In this document: positions 17,515-25,684 of the stretch, in pieces | Position numbering within the stretch: the first letter of the stretch is position 1 | Layout of the letters: each line of letters opens with the position of its first letter | Source: Flavobacteriaceae bacterium | GTDB taxonomy: Bacteria > Bacteroidota > Bacteroidia > Flavobacteriales > Flavobacteriaceae | Direction of reading: 5' to 3' | DNA length: 64,000 nucleotides | NCBI GenBank assembly: GCA_014075215.1 | Contig: CP046177.1 | Span: 620,001-684,000 of the forward strand | The notes under the pieces: generated by a model | Seen by the model: the letters and a program-made list of their open reading frames with translations, nothing else | Database searches by the model: none | What the model was told of the DNA's origin: nothing | Made by a program: the position numbers and the translations under genes

Positions 17515-17680
17515 ATGGAATTTTGGAATAGAGATACAGAAATAAAATTTTTTAGAGAAGCATTAAAAAAAATTGCTTCTCCAGAACAGTTGTTTTACAA
17601 TTTACAAGATGGTTATTTTGCTTATGTCCCAAATTGCCGAAGCTGAAAAATTCCTTAACCTTTTAAATGAAACTGTTTGA
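17515..17680 (+). pseudogene. Collapsed gene ahead of DNA methyltransferase (probable cognate nuclease)
   Basis: An ATG at 17515 starts a protein-like frame (MEFWNRDTEIKFFREALKKI, then QLFYNLQDGYFAYVPN) that stops after 43 codons. A second frame, shifted by one, carries a C-terminus-like QIAEAEKFLNLLNETV whose TGA overlaps the methyltransferase ATG as TGATG. The two pieces look like the ends of one gene joined after a large internal deletion. The coupling to the methyltransferase argues that it was the restriction partner. No catalytic motif remains to prove this. Confidence 0.55.
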
Positions 17681-18585
17681 TGAGAAGAAACGGAACAGAG
17701 ACAAGTTCTTTTGGAGCTAATGGAAGAATTAACCATAATTCTGAAAAGTTTTATGATTCTAAGTTATACAAAGAGTTAGATAACAAAAAAGTCATTGATA
17801 AAACCATTAATGAATATTCCAAAGAATTAGAGAACAGGATTATTTTTGGAACAGCAGAAAATATGTCTTCGATTCCAAATAATTCATTGCACTTGATGAT
17901 TACTTCTCCACCTTACAATGTTTCAAAAGAATATGATGAAGACTTATCATTAAAAGAGTATCTCCAAATGTTAAAGAATGTGTTTGAAGAAACGTACAGA
18001 GTTCTGGTAAATGGTGGTCGTGCTTGTGTAAATGTCGCTAATCTTGGAAGGAAGCCTTACATTCCTCTGTCTGATTATATATCAAAAATGATGATTGAAA
18101 TAGGGTTTAATATGCGTGGTGAGATTATTTGGAACAAGGCAGCAAGTGCAAGTCCTTCAACAGCTTGGGGGAGTTGGATGTCAGCTTCTAATCCTACGTT
18201 ACGAGATATTCACGAATATATTTTAGTCTTTTCAAAGGGAGATTATAAAAGAGATAGAAAAAAGACAGAAAAAGAGTACAGAGAAAATACTATTGCACGA
18301 GATGACTTTATGAAGTGGACAAAATCAATTTGGACATTTAACGCTGAATCTGCAAGACGAATAGGACATCCAGCCCCATTCCCAATAGATTTACCATATA
18401 GATTGATTCAATTATATTCATTTACGAACGATATAATATTAGATCCTTTTATGGGAAGTGGAACTACTGCGATAGCAGCATTAAAAAGCAATAGAAAATA
18501 TGTAGGATTTGACACAAACCAAGAGTATGTACATTTGGCAGAAAAAAGGATTCTACCATATAAGAATATATTACAACTTAAATAA
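17680..18585 (+). CDS. Site-specific DNA methyltransferase, SPPY class
   Basis: 301 residues from the ATG at 17680. The catalytic motif TSPPYN is at 75-80 and the AdoMet-binding DPFMGSGTT at 255-263. This order (catalytic first) is the beta-class arrangement, and S-PP-Y is more often found in N4-cytosine than in N6-adenine enzymes. It is a single-domain type II modification enzyme. Its partner gene upstream is reduced to fragments, so this now appears to be an orphan methyltransferase that may act on gene regulation or be a fossil. Recognition site unknown. Confidence 0.88.
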   Translation: MRRNGTETSSFGANGRINHNSEKFYDSKLYKELDNKKVIDKTINEYSKELENRIIFGTAENMSSIPNNSLHLMITSPPYNVSKEYDEDLSLKEYLQMLKNVFEETYRVLVNGGRACVNVANLGRKPYIPLSDYISKMMIEIGFNMRGEIIWNKAASASPSTAWGSWMSASNPTLRDIHEYILVFSKGDYKRDRKKTEKEYRENTIARDDFMKWTKSIWTFNAESARRIGHPAPFPIDLPYRLIQLYSFTNDIILDPFMGSGTTAIAALKSNRKYVGFDTNQEYVHLAEKRILPYKNILQLK

Positions 18586-18632
18586 GAAAAGAGAGAAAAC
18601 GATTCGCCAACAAAGGTAGCTGTTGTTTCGTT

Positions 18633-18782
18633 TTAGAGGCGTGCTAGAAAACTATCTTGGAAGTTTTTAGGGATCCCTATTTTTAGAATCATAAAAACAA
18701 GGACTTCGGCTTTACTTTTCACTTTTTTTGTTTGATATTTTAATAGCTTTTTTAAGTTGTAAGCTATTGCCGCTAAGTGCAT
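18633..18782 (-). pseudogene. Transposase C-terminal relic (IS1182/IS4-like)
   Basis: About 49 minus-strand codons reading MHLAAIAYNLKKLLKYQTKK, a stretch typical of the C-terminal end of DDE transposases of the IS1182 type. A stop follows at 18633-18635. The frame probably continues upstream for a few codons (ACC before the Met), then is lost just before the S5 repeat arm. No full-length relative is present in the window. Confidence 0.6.
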
Positions 18783-18819
18783 ACAACAAGCACAAAGTAT
18801 AAACGATAATGGCTCGTAA

Positions 18820-18853
18820 CCTCGCCACTATGCTTATACAAACCGTTGTGTTT
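18820..18853 (-). repeat. Cassette-border repeat arm S5
   Basis: Read on the minus strand: AAACACAACGGTTTGTATAA, then GCATAGTGGCGAGG. This is the clearest example of the arm, with CAACGGTTTGTATA. It separates the methyltransferase/transposase-relic segment from the toxin-antitoxin segment and faces arm S6 on the other side of that module in inverted orientation. Confidence 0.6.
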
Positions 18854-18932
18854 CATACTGAGGAAAAGTTCGTCTTAAAAAAATACTCAAAAAATAAGAT
18901 TATAATTGTAATGAATTAGTTACATTTGTAAT

Positions 18933-19250
18933 ATGAGGGAAATCGATATTACAAAAGAGTGTTTAGAATTTATCGATAACCAAAGTGATAGAATTAGACT
19001 CAAGTTTTTTCAATTGATTGAAGTAATAGGAGAGATAAAAGTTATAAATTCAAATTTTCTGAAAAAACTGCAATCGACACAATTTTACGAACTGTGAATA
19101 AAAGCAGGGAATGAATATCAGATTGTAATCTTTGCTGTCGACCATCTGAATTTTGCTGAATGTACAAAAGCTGTTTGCTTATGTGGATTTCAGAAAAAGA
19201 GAACTAAAGATTATAAAAACGCAATCAAACAAGCAGAAAAAATATTATAA
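18933..19250 (+). pseudogene. HigB/RelE-like toxin with in-frame TGA
   Basis: A 105-codon frame beginning MREIDITKECLEFIDNQSDR and containing NEYQIVIFAVDHLNFAECTK and CLCGFQKKRTKDYKNAIKQA, the pattern of the Gp49-like/HigB branch of RelE-type mRNA interferases. Codon 55 (19095-19097) is TGA, placed where FYELR-IKAGNEY would be expected, consistent with a CGA to TGA change. The rest of the frame is clean to the TAA at 19248. Loss of the toxin is therefore recent. The antitoxin gene follows 23 bp later. Confidence 0.82.
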
Positions 19251-19273
19251 AATTATCTAAAAGAACAGTAGTC

Positions 19274-19558
19274 ATGGGAAATTCAATAAATGTAAAAGAA
19301 CTAATTTCCAAACGATACGGAAAAGAGGGTTCTAAAGAGCGTGAAGAATTTAGAGAAAATGCGTTTTCCTATTATTTTGGAGAAATCATTAAAAATCGAA
19401 GAAAGGAATTACAAATGAGTCAAGAGAATTTGGCAAAAAAAATAGGGAAAAAAAGACCCTATATTTCTCGAATTGAAAACGGAGAAGATATTAGATTGTC
19501 GAATTTTACTCTGCTTGCGAATGCTTTGGGGTTATCGATTCAATTAACGGTCGAATAA
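19274..19558 (+). CDS. HigA-type XRE antitoxin
   Basis: 94 residues with an XRE helix-turn-helix in the C-terminal half (IIKNRRKELQMSQENLAKKI, then RPYISRIENGEDIRLSNFTL). It follows a HigB-like toxin gene, the toxin-first order normal for HigBA. It should bind both its own promoter and the toxin. Since the toxin carries a nonsense codon, only the antitoxin is likely to be made now. It is bounded downstream by repeat arm S6 starting 7 bp after the stop. Confidence 0.85.
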   Translation: MGNSINVKELISKRYGKEGSKEREEFRENAFSYYFGEIIKNRRKELQMSQENLAKKIGKKRPYISRIENGEDIRLSNFTLLANALGLSIQLTVE

Positions 19559-19564
19559 GAGTAC

Positions 19565-19596
19565 AAAAACACAACAAGGTGTATAAAAAATTGCTA
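19565..19596 (+). repeat. Cassette-border repeat arm S6
   Basis: AAAACACAACAAGGTGTATA followed by AAAAATTGCTAC. It aligns with S2 and S5 through AAACACAAC and TGTATA, with TTGC downstream. It lies 7 bp after the antitoxin stop and inverted relative to S5 (18820-18853), so the toxin-antitoxin module is framed by a facing pair. Confidence 0.58.
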
Positions 19597-19704
19597 CTTT
19601 TTTCCGGTTTGGAAAACGACGATAGCTTGGTTGTAATTAATACTATTTTAAATAACAACTCAAAAAAAGTTGATAGTCTTTATTGGCTCGAACCAAAGCA
19701 ATGA
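19591..19704 (+). pseudogene. Short coding relic between two repeat arms
   Basis: 37 sense codons then a TGA: LLLFSGLENDDSLVVINTIL, later SKKVDSLYWLEPKQ. The composition looks protein-like, as if it were the C-terminal end of a lost gene trapped between arms S6 and S7. I do not recognise the family. Confidence 0.35.
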
Positions 19705-19711
19705 TTCAGTG

Positions 19712-19741
19712 ACCAACAGTGTGTATAAAGGCTATGTTGCC
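19712..19741 (+). repeat. Cassette-border repeat arm S7
   Basis: ACCAACAGTGTGTATAAAGG followed by CTATGTTGC. It shares CCAAC, TGTATAAA and GTTGC with the other arms. It is the last such arm before the core-genome segment that starts with the glycosyltransferase. The remaining 19742-19900 interval shows no gene. Confidence 0.5.
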
Positions 19742-19900
19742 CATTTGCAATCAATTTAGAGAAGAGGTACCTTTCATAGGTGGGGATAGGCTGTAGATAA
19801 AGCTTAAGTCCAAACATAAAATAAAAGTCAGTGCAAACAGAAGGGTTTGTGAGTAGAAATCTGCTACTACTCATATACGAGACCGATAAATACTATAAGG

Positions 19901-20938
19901 ATGCAAAAAAAGACACATATTTTAGTAATTCGATTATCTGCTATGGGAGATGTTGCCATGACAGTACCTGTGTTAAGAGCACTTGTGAATCAACATCCGA
20001 ATATAAAAATTACATTTGTTTCCAAGCCTTTTTTAGCTCCCTTGTTTGATACTATTCCAAATGTAACCTTTTATGATGCTGAGGTAAAGAACAGACATAA
20101 AGGCATTCTTGGATTATTTAGATTATACAAAGAATTAAAATTGCTTGATATAACATATATTGCTGATTTACACGATGTTTTAAGATCAAAAATTCTAAGA
20201 ACTTATTTTAAGTTATCAGGATATAAAATAGCCGTTATTAATAAGGGCAGAGCAGAAAAAAAAGCATTAACAAGAACGGTTAATAAAGTTTTTAAACCAT
20301 TAAAAACATCACATCAACGATATGCAGATGTTTTTGAAAAGTTAGGTTTTAGCGTAGACCTTTCGAATGTGATTCCCATACCAAAGCCCGAGTTATCTCA
20401 AAATATTCTCACTATTACCGGTAAGAAAAATAGAAAGTGGATTGGTATTGCTCCTTTTGCTGCTTTTAATAGCAAGAAATATCCTTTAAAATTAATGGAA
20501 GACGTTATTTTTTCATTGACATACAAAGAAGTTGATATTTTTCTTTTTGGAGGAGGAGAGAAAGAAATAGCTATTTTAAATGGTTGGGAAAGAAATTATC
20601 AAAATACTAAAAATATAGCCGGCACATTATCATTAAGAGATGAGCTTATGCTTATTGCTCATTTGGATATTATGGTTTCTATGGATTCCGGAAATGCACA
20701 TTTTTCTGCAACGCAGGATGTAAAAACAATCACTATATGGGGTGTTACGCATCCTTTTGCCGGATTTGCTCCCTTTAACCAGCCCAAAGAATATGCTATC
20801 CTGCCTGATTTAAAAAAATATCCCAATATTCCGTGTTCTGTTTATGGAAATAAGGTCTGCAAAGGCTATGAAAATGTCATGGAATCTATACAACCTTCAG
20901 AAATTGTTTCAAAAATTGAGATGATTTTAAACCATTAA
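19901..20938 (+). CDS. Glycosyltransferase family 9 (heptosyltransferase-like)
   Basis: A 345-residue GT-B enzyme of the ADP-heptose:LPS heptosyltransferase group. The N-terminal domain begins with ILVIRLSAMGDVAMTVPVLR, the classic start of this family. The C-terminal half holds FLFGGGEKE, AGTLSLRDELMLIAHLDIMV and SMDSGNAHFSA, the nucleotide-sugar site. It probably adds a sugar to the lipopolysaccharide core at the inner membrane. It stands alone and is followed by a terminator hairpin. Confidence 0.9.
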   Translation: MQKKTHILVIRLSAMGDVAMTVPVLRALVNQHPNIKITFVSKPFLAPLFDTIPNVTFYDAEVKNRHKGILGLFRLYKELKLLDITYIADLHDVLRSKILRTYFKLSGYKIAVINKGRAEKKALTRTVNKVFKPLKTSHQRYADVFEKLGFSVDLSNVIPIPKPELSQNILTITGKKNRKWIGIAPFAAFNSKKYPLKLMEDVIFSLTYKEVDIFLFGGGEKEIAILNGWERNYQNTKNIAGTLSLRDELMLIAHLDIMVSMDSGNAHFSATQDVKTITIWGVTHPFAGFAPFNQPKEYAILPDLKKYPNIPCSVYGNKVCKGYENVMESIQPSEIVSKIEMILNH

Positions 20939-20975
20939 AAAAAGAGTTCCGTTTAATAGAAACTCTTTTCATTTG
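20936..20975 (+). terminator. Rho-independent-type terminator after the glycosyltransferase
   Basis: AAAGAGTT and AAACTCTTTT form a stem around a short loop just after the stop codon. A T-containing tail follows. Orientation and distance fit termination of the glycosyltransferase transcript. Confidence 0.6.
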
Positions 20976-21079
20976 GTTGATTAACTTTTGATCGTTTTTC
21001 CAAAACCAATAAAAAATTAATTTTAAGATGGCAATGTACAAAATTTAATACGAATCATAAAATGGAATAATATCATTTC

Positions 21080-21287
21080 CAGGGCAAACGCATTAAACTT
21101 TTATGAATATATCAGTAAAACTAATTTTTCATTAAAGAATTGACATTTAATAATGGATTTTATTCGTAATTTTTTAAACTTACCTTTAATGATTATTCAT
21201 TTTTTTGAAAATAATTACAGGTTAACTTGGATCAAAAAATCATAAAGTATTGATTAAAAACATGTTAACTTTAATGCGTTTACCCTG
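21080..21287. mobile_element. 208-bp MITE with ISAs1-type terminal repeats
   Basis: Begins CAGGGCAAACGCATTAAACT and ends with the matching inverted sequence (AACTTTAATGCGTTTACCCTG), one mismatch apart. The same terminal sequence bounds the complete ISAs1-family element at 27871-29135. No coding capacity lies between. It is therefore a non-autonomous derivative that the resident transposase could recognise. No duplication is evident at its edges. Confidence 0.82.
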
Positions 21288-21321
21288 AGTAAATTTATAA
21301 TTAAAAATCTAACTTAAATTA

Positions 21322-21346
21322 CTGTCCGATTTTTGGGGGAATTATA
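21322..21346. repeat. Dispersed repeat, TGGGGGAATTATA type, copy 2
   Basis: CTGTCCGATTTTTGGGGGAA followed by TTATA. It matches the ends of the repeats at 2780 and 29171. The oxygenase relic begins in frame directly at its right edge, which is what would be expected if this is the end of a former insertion that cut off the 5' part of that gene. Confidence 0.55.
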
Positions 21347-21851
21347 GAACACGAATGCTCACATTATTTGAACTTATATGAGAAGGAGAGAAATTTGAGG
21401 AAGCTAAAGTTTCTATTCAAGGTTCACAGGTGATGAATAAAGGTGTAAGAAATAATGATCGTTTATTATTTTTTGATCAAAAGTTGGCTGATCATCTTTG
21501 GGAAAAAATTAAGGAGTTTATTCCAAACAAGATTGGGTTTTACAAAGCCATCGGATTAAATGAAATGTTTCGTGTTTATAAATATTCCAATGGGCAAAGA
21601 TTTAAGATGCATAGAGATGGAAGCTATGAAAGAAACGAACAAGAATCCAGTTTTTTATCATTCCTTATTTATTTAAATGATGATTTTCAAGGAGGAGAAA
21701 CTGAGTTTAGAAAAATAACAACAGTTGTCCCGAAAAAAGGAATGGCTTTGGTTTTTATGCATCATTTAAGACATGAAGGTAAAGAAGTTTTATATGGAAC
21801 CAAATATGTGTACTAAGGACAGATATTATGTATCGATTAAATGCATTATGA
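21347..21851 (+). pseudogene. 2OG-Fe(II) oxygenase, 5'-truncated and twice frameshifted
   Basis: Relative of prolyl-4-hydroxylase-like dioxygenases. The core is FRVYKYSNGQRFKMHRDGSY (H-x-D iron ligands), then FLIYLNDDFQGGETEF and the second iron histidine in FMHHLRHEG. The first frame (EHECSHYLNLYEKE) runs out near 21387 and the main frame picks up at KFEEAKVSIQGSQV. Near 21810 an extra GT sends the frame to a stop, whereas the shifted frame gives the family-typical ending LRTDIMYRLNAL with a TGA at 21849. The N-terminus is missing. No functional protein is expected. Confidence 0.8.
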
Positions 21852-22262
21852 GAACACTTGCTATAGGTAATACACGGTGGATTAAAAGCTTTGAAGCAGC
21901 TTTTACTAAGGATGGAAATAGCTTCTGATGATCATCTTATCTTCTTAGGCGATTATATAGATGGATGGAGTGAATCAGCCCAAGTAATAGATTTTCTAAT
22001 AGAGCTTGATAAAACTCATAATTGTATTTTCATCAAAGGGAATCACGATATTTACTGTGAAAATTGGTTACAGAAAAATGAAACTCCAGATACATGGTTA
22101 TTTCACGGAGGAACTCTCACAATAAAAAGCTATGAGAATCATTCAAAAGAGCAAAAGCAAATGCACCTTGATTTTCTAAAGAAAATGAAGTTGTATCATG
22201 TAGATGACAAAAATAGATTGTTCATTCATGCAGGTTTTTACCTCTATGCATGGTCCTTTATA
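21848..22262 (+). pseudogene. Metallophosphoesterase (PP2A-like), frameshifted and truncated
   Basis: The ATG overlaps the oxygenase stop as ATGA, so the two once formed an operon. The start MRTLAIG should continue as the metal-binding GD-x-HG motif but loses two bases near 21870. The second frame then supplies GGLKALKQLLLRM, FLGDYIDGWSES and FIKGNHDIYCENWL (GDxxD and GNHD motifs). Near 22235 an extra T shifts the frame again before AGFTSMHGP, and the C-terminus is gone. A MITE lies 50 bp further on. Confidence 0.8.
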
Positions 22263-22311
22263 AACTTGGAACTTTCTAACCTGAAACTGTATGAAATAGT
22301 TTTTATTATTT

Positions 22312-22473
22312 GAGACCTTTGCAAAATTGATTTGACAAAAAAGTTCGATGCCCGAAGAACATTTTCAACCGGAATAACCTGTTGGTTTTGAGGATTTAAA
22401 ATTTTCGAGAAGGAAGAAATTTGAAGCCAAATCAATTTCAATACGGAATATATCACTATTTTGCAAAGGTCTC
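22312..22473. mobile_element. 162-bp MITE, GAGACCTTTGCA family, copy A
   Basis: Perfect terminal repeats GAGACCTTTGCAAAA / TTTTGCAAAGGTCTC bound a non-coding 162-bp unit. TATTT is present on both sides (22307-22311 and 22474-22478). A copy of the same length lies at 57740-57901, and a diverged inverted one at 51033-51189. The right end coincides with the helicase stop codon: the G of the TAG comes from the last base of the MITE. Confidence 0.85.
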
Positions 22474-24884
22474 TATTTATCAAATTCAATGGCCAATAAA
22501 GCCATTTTTATTTCCGAATAGGAATAGGTATCACTTATTTTTTCTTTCAATTCAGACAAGCTTTTAACCTCTGCTTTTAAGATTTCTTTTTTTAATTTTT
22601 TATATCGCTTTTCCGGAATTAATTCCAATATATTGATGGCACCTATATGAATAAAGGCAGACAAATGGCCTTCAATAGTGCCTGCAACCAAACCTCTTTT
22701 TTTAGCAATCTCTTCCACTGAAAAACCTTCCTTAAACAACTCAAAAGAAATCTGTTTGGTTGATTTTTCAACTTCTTTTTTTGGTTCGTTTTTGGGTTGA
22801 ATATCATTTTCCAAACAATAATTTTCAATGGTTTCTAAAATTTCATCCCCGTATTTTTCAATTCTGATCTTACCCATTCCCTTTATTTTTAAGAGTTGTC
22901 TTGATGTTCTTGGCAAAACATCACATAAATCATACAATGTTTGCTGAGTAAAAACCTGAAAATGAGGAATGTTTTCTGCCCGGGCAATGTCATTACGCAA
23001 CTCGCGTAATTGGATTGCTAAAACAGGTTCTCTTGTAGGCGGCAGCTTTTTCTTTTTAGAAACAGGAATATCTTCTAAAACGGCATCTGCTTTCACTTTT
23101 AAATATTCCCCAACATGAAAGCCTTTTGCGAGTTTTTTTAATATGTATAATTTTACGGAAAGCATTTCTTGTAGTATTTCAAACTGCTTTTTGAAATCTT
23201 TTTTAACCGCTTTATTATCAGAAGAAAAAGTAATCTCTTCCAATGGTTTTTTAATATATGCTTCTGTCTGACTTGTAAAGTAAATAACTGCTTTTCCGAA
23301 CCTATCCTGAATTTCAGGACTGTTTTCGGCTAAAATAGCCCCGTCAGATAATTTTTGAAGTTGAATTTTGAAACTGTTAGCAACTTTCATCAAAGCTATA
23401 ACCCCATTGTCTTTTATAATTAGCAATTGAGCAATAATAGCACCTTGTAAACTGGTTCTGTTTTTGTAAAAAATATCCACTAGACGACTTATTGGGTATA
23501 AAAATTTCCGGTAATCAAAAATTTCCGCAATTAAATGGAGTTGATAGCTTTTTTCAGAGCTGTTCAATATAGCTTCATCAGGAATATTTTCAGTCATGCT
23601 TTTTGTAAAAGCAGCTACCGTCGTATCATTAATAACGGCTTTGTTATGAATTGGAGTTTTTAGAACAATTCCTTCCAAAGAAGTACACCTGCTTAAGGCA
23701 ACATATGTTTGCCCGTGAGCAAAAGAAGCTTCTGCGTCTATGATCACCTTTTCAAAGGTCAATCCCTGGCTTTTATGAATGGTAATTGCCCAGGCCAAAC
23801 GCAGCGGAATTTGAGAAAATGAGCCGGCAATTTCTTCTTTTATTTCTTTTGTTTCATCGTTTATTGAATAGTTGATATGCTCCCAAATTTCATAACCGGT
23901 TTCAATCTCGGATTCATCATTCGGGCATCTTACGGTAACACTATCGTTATTTAAAGCGGTAACAACTCCTATTTTTCCATTAAAATATCTTTTTTCGGGA
24001 GCACTGTCATTTTTAATAAACATCACTTGTGCTCCTACTTTTAATTCCAAATGCTCACTATTGGGATATGCGTTTTCAGAAAACTTACCGGTAATGGTTG
24101 CATTAAAAAAGAAGCTTTTTTTAGCTAACTTTTCCAGTTCAGAGCTGTTTATTAAATCAGCTCTTTTGTTATGTGTCGTCAGGGTTATATACCCTTCATT
24201 TTTTAAGGGCTTAAAAGCGGGATTATATCTCTCATTTAATATTTGTATCGATTTTTCACTCAGTATATTATTTCTCACTTCATTTAAAATGGAAATGAAC
24301 GCTTTGTTCTCTTGCCTGTAGATATGTTTAAATTCTATACTAATTGCTTTGGCTTCCTGAAATGCTTTGCTACTAAAAAAATACATGGTTTCATAATATT
24401 GTTTTAGTAAATCCCATTCACTTGTATTCACAACAGGTGCCAATTGTTGTAAGTCTCCAATCATTAAAACTTGCACGCCGCCAAATACCTTATCCCGATC
24501 TTTGTATCTGCGTAAAACCTGATCGATTCCGTCTAGCAAATCTGCCCGTACCATACTAATTTCGTCAATAATCACTAAATCCAATGACTTGATAATATCG
24601 ATCTTTGTTTTGCTGAATTTTCTTTGAGCAGTGGATGAGCTTCGAATTTGATTGGGTAAAACAGGCCCAAAAGGAATTTGGAAAAAAGAATGAATAGTCA
24701 TCCCTTTGGCATTGATTGCCGCTACCCCTGTCGGAGCTACCACTACCATTCTTTTTAATGACTCATTTTTTATTTTATGAAGGAAGGTTGTTTTTCCTGT
24801 CCCGGCCTTTCCCGTAATAAAGAGATTTCTATCTGTTTTTTCAACAAATTGCAGTGCAAGCTCAAGTTCAGGATTTTGATACAT
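22473..24884 (-). CDS. Pif1/RecD-like DNA helicase with HRDC and HTH domains
   Basis: 803 residues. Walker A GKAGTGKTT is at 25-33, followed by VVVAPTGVAAINAKGMTIHS (motif Ia region) and LVIIDEISMVRADLLDGID (DE-box). The C-terminal motor motifs include LAWAITIHKSQGLTFEKVII and YVALSRC. A HRDC domain follows at roughly residue 620-700 (ILPRTSRQLLKIKGMGKIRI region), then a helix-turn-helix-like tail. Likely a superfamily 1B helicase in DNA repair or replication restart. It is intact, but its stop codon is partly supplied by a MITE, so the native last residues may have been altered. Confidence 0.9.
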   Translation of the reverse strand: MYQNPELELALQFVEKTDRNLFITGKAGTGKTTFLHKIKNESLKRMVVVAPTGVAAINAKGMTIHSFFQIPFGPVLPNQIRSSSTAQRKFSKTKIDIIKSLDLVIIDEISMVRADLLDGIDQVLRRYKDRDKVFGGVQVLMIGDLQQLAPVVNTSEWDLLKQYYETMYFFSSKAFQEAKAISIEFKHIYRQENKAFISILNEVRNNILSEKSIQILNERYNPAFKPLKNEGYITLTTHNKRADLINSSELEKLAKKSFFFNATITGKFSENAYPNSEHLELKVGAQVMFIKNDSAPEKRYFNGKIGVVTALNNDSVTVRCPNDESEIETGYEIWEHINYSINDETKEIKEEIAGSFSQIPLRLAWAITIHKSQGLTFEKVIIDAEASFAHGQTYVALSRCTSLEGIVLKTPIHNKAVINDTTVAAFTKSMTENIPDEAILNSSEKSYQLHLIAEIFDYRKFLYPISRLVDIFYKNRTSLQGAIIAQLLIIKDNGVIALMKVANSFKIQLQKLSDGAILAENSPEIQDRFGKAVIYFTSQTEAYIKKPLEEITFSSDNKAVKKDFKKQFEILQEMLSVKLYILKKLAKGFHVGEYLKVKADAVLEDIPVSKKKKLPPTREPVLAIQLRELRNDIARAENIPHFQVFTQQTLYDLCDVLPRTSRQLLKIKGMGKIRIEKYGDEILETIENYCLENDIQPKNEPKKEVEKSTKQISFELFKEGFSVEEIAKKRGLVAGTIEGHLSAFIHIGAINILELIPEKRYKKLKKEILKAEVKSLSELKEKISDTYSYSEIKMALLAIEFDK

Positions 24885-25005
24885 TTCAATTTTTTAAGCA
24901 AGATACCAAATCAAAAGTAATTTTAGATAACATCCCAAGTATTTATTTTTCAAATAATCTTAGAAATTTCCGGGTTTGAGCATTGAGCATGCCTGAATAA
25001 GGTTT

Positions 25006-25677
25006 TTAATAATTAAGTTTAAACTTAATATAGGTAATCGGCTTTCCTTTTTCCAAGTATTGTTTTTCATAAAAGGTCTGGATATTTGTTACTTCTTCCG
25101 GAGAGGAGAAATTTTTATATACATCGTGATTTGCATGCAAAACTTCATGCTTTTCACCGTGTAATAAACCCAAAGTATACCCATGTATAAATTCGCTGTC
25201 TGTTTTTAGATTTATAGTTCCGTTTTCATTTAAAATATAATGGTATTTTTTTAGAAATCCGGTATGGGTCATCCTGTGCTTTGTGCGTTTATATTTTATT
25301 TGAGGGTCGGGAAAAGTAATCCAGATTTCATCAACTTCGCCTTTTCCAAAAATCAAGTCTATTAATTCTATTTGAGTTCTTACAAAAGCAACATTATGTA
25401 GCTTATTTTCCAGAGCAGTTTTTGCTCCTCTCCAAAAACGCGCTCCTTTAATGTCTATGCCGATAAAGTTTTTGCCGGGATTTTTACGGGCCAGTGCAAT
25501 GGTATACTCTCCTTTACCGCAGCCCAACTCTATAACAATCGGATGTGTATTCTTAAAAAAAGAATGCCATTTGCCTTTATAAGAAAAATGAGTCAGAACC
25601 TCTTTTCTCGCAGGTTGAATGACATTGGTAAACGTTTCATTTTCTCTGAAACGTTTTAACTTGTTTTTACTTCCCAA
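25006..25677 (-). CDS. trmB: tRNA (guanine-N7-)-methyltransferase
   Basis: A 223-residue Rossmann-fold enzyme making m7G46 in tRNA variable loops. The AdoMet site is VIELGCGKGEYTIALA at 48-63. IWITFPDPQIKYKRTKHRMT is the TrmB-specific substrate motif. Length is normal. The adjacent 70-residue membrane protein gene upstream and the divergent DUF6427-like gene make a neighbourhood seen across Flavobacteriia. Confidence 0.95.
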   Translation of the reverse strand: MGSKNKLKRFRENETFTNVIQPARKEVLTHFSYKGKWHSFFKNTHPIVIELGCGKGEYTIALARKNPGKNFIGIDIKGARFWRGAKTALENKLHNVAFVRTQIELIDLIFGKGEVDEIWITFPDPQIKYKRTKHRMTHTGFLKKYHYILNENGTINLKTDSEFIHGYTLGLLHGEKHEVLHANHDVYKNFSSPEEVTNIQTFYEKQYLEKGKPITYIKFKLNY

Positions 25678-25684
25678 GACGGAA

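Noticed and set aside
18933..19250. Selenocysteine reading of the in-frame TGA in the HigB-like gene
   Set aside because: No SECIS-like hairpin follows and the family has no Cys/Sec at that position; a CGA to TGA nonsense change is simpler.
5671..19741. Calling a true integron
   Set aside because: No integrase gene in the window, and the 3' boxes do not match the attC consensus; only a structural analogy is justified.
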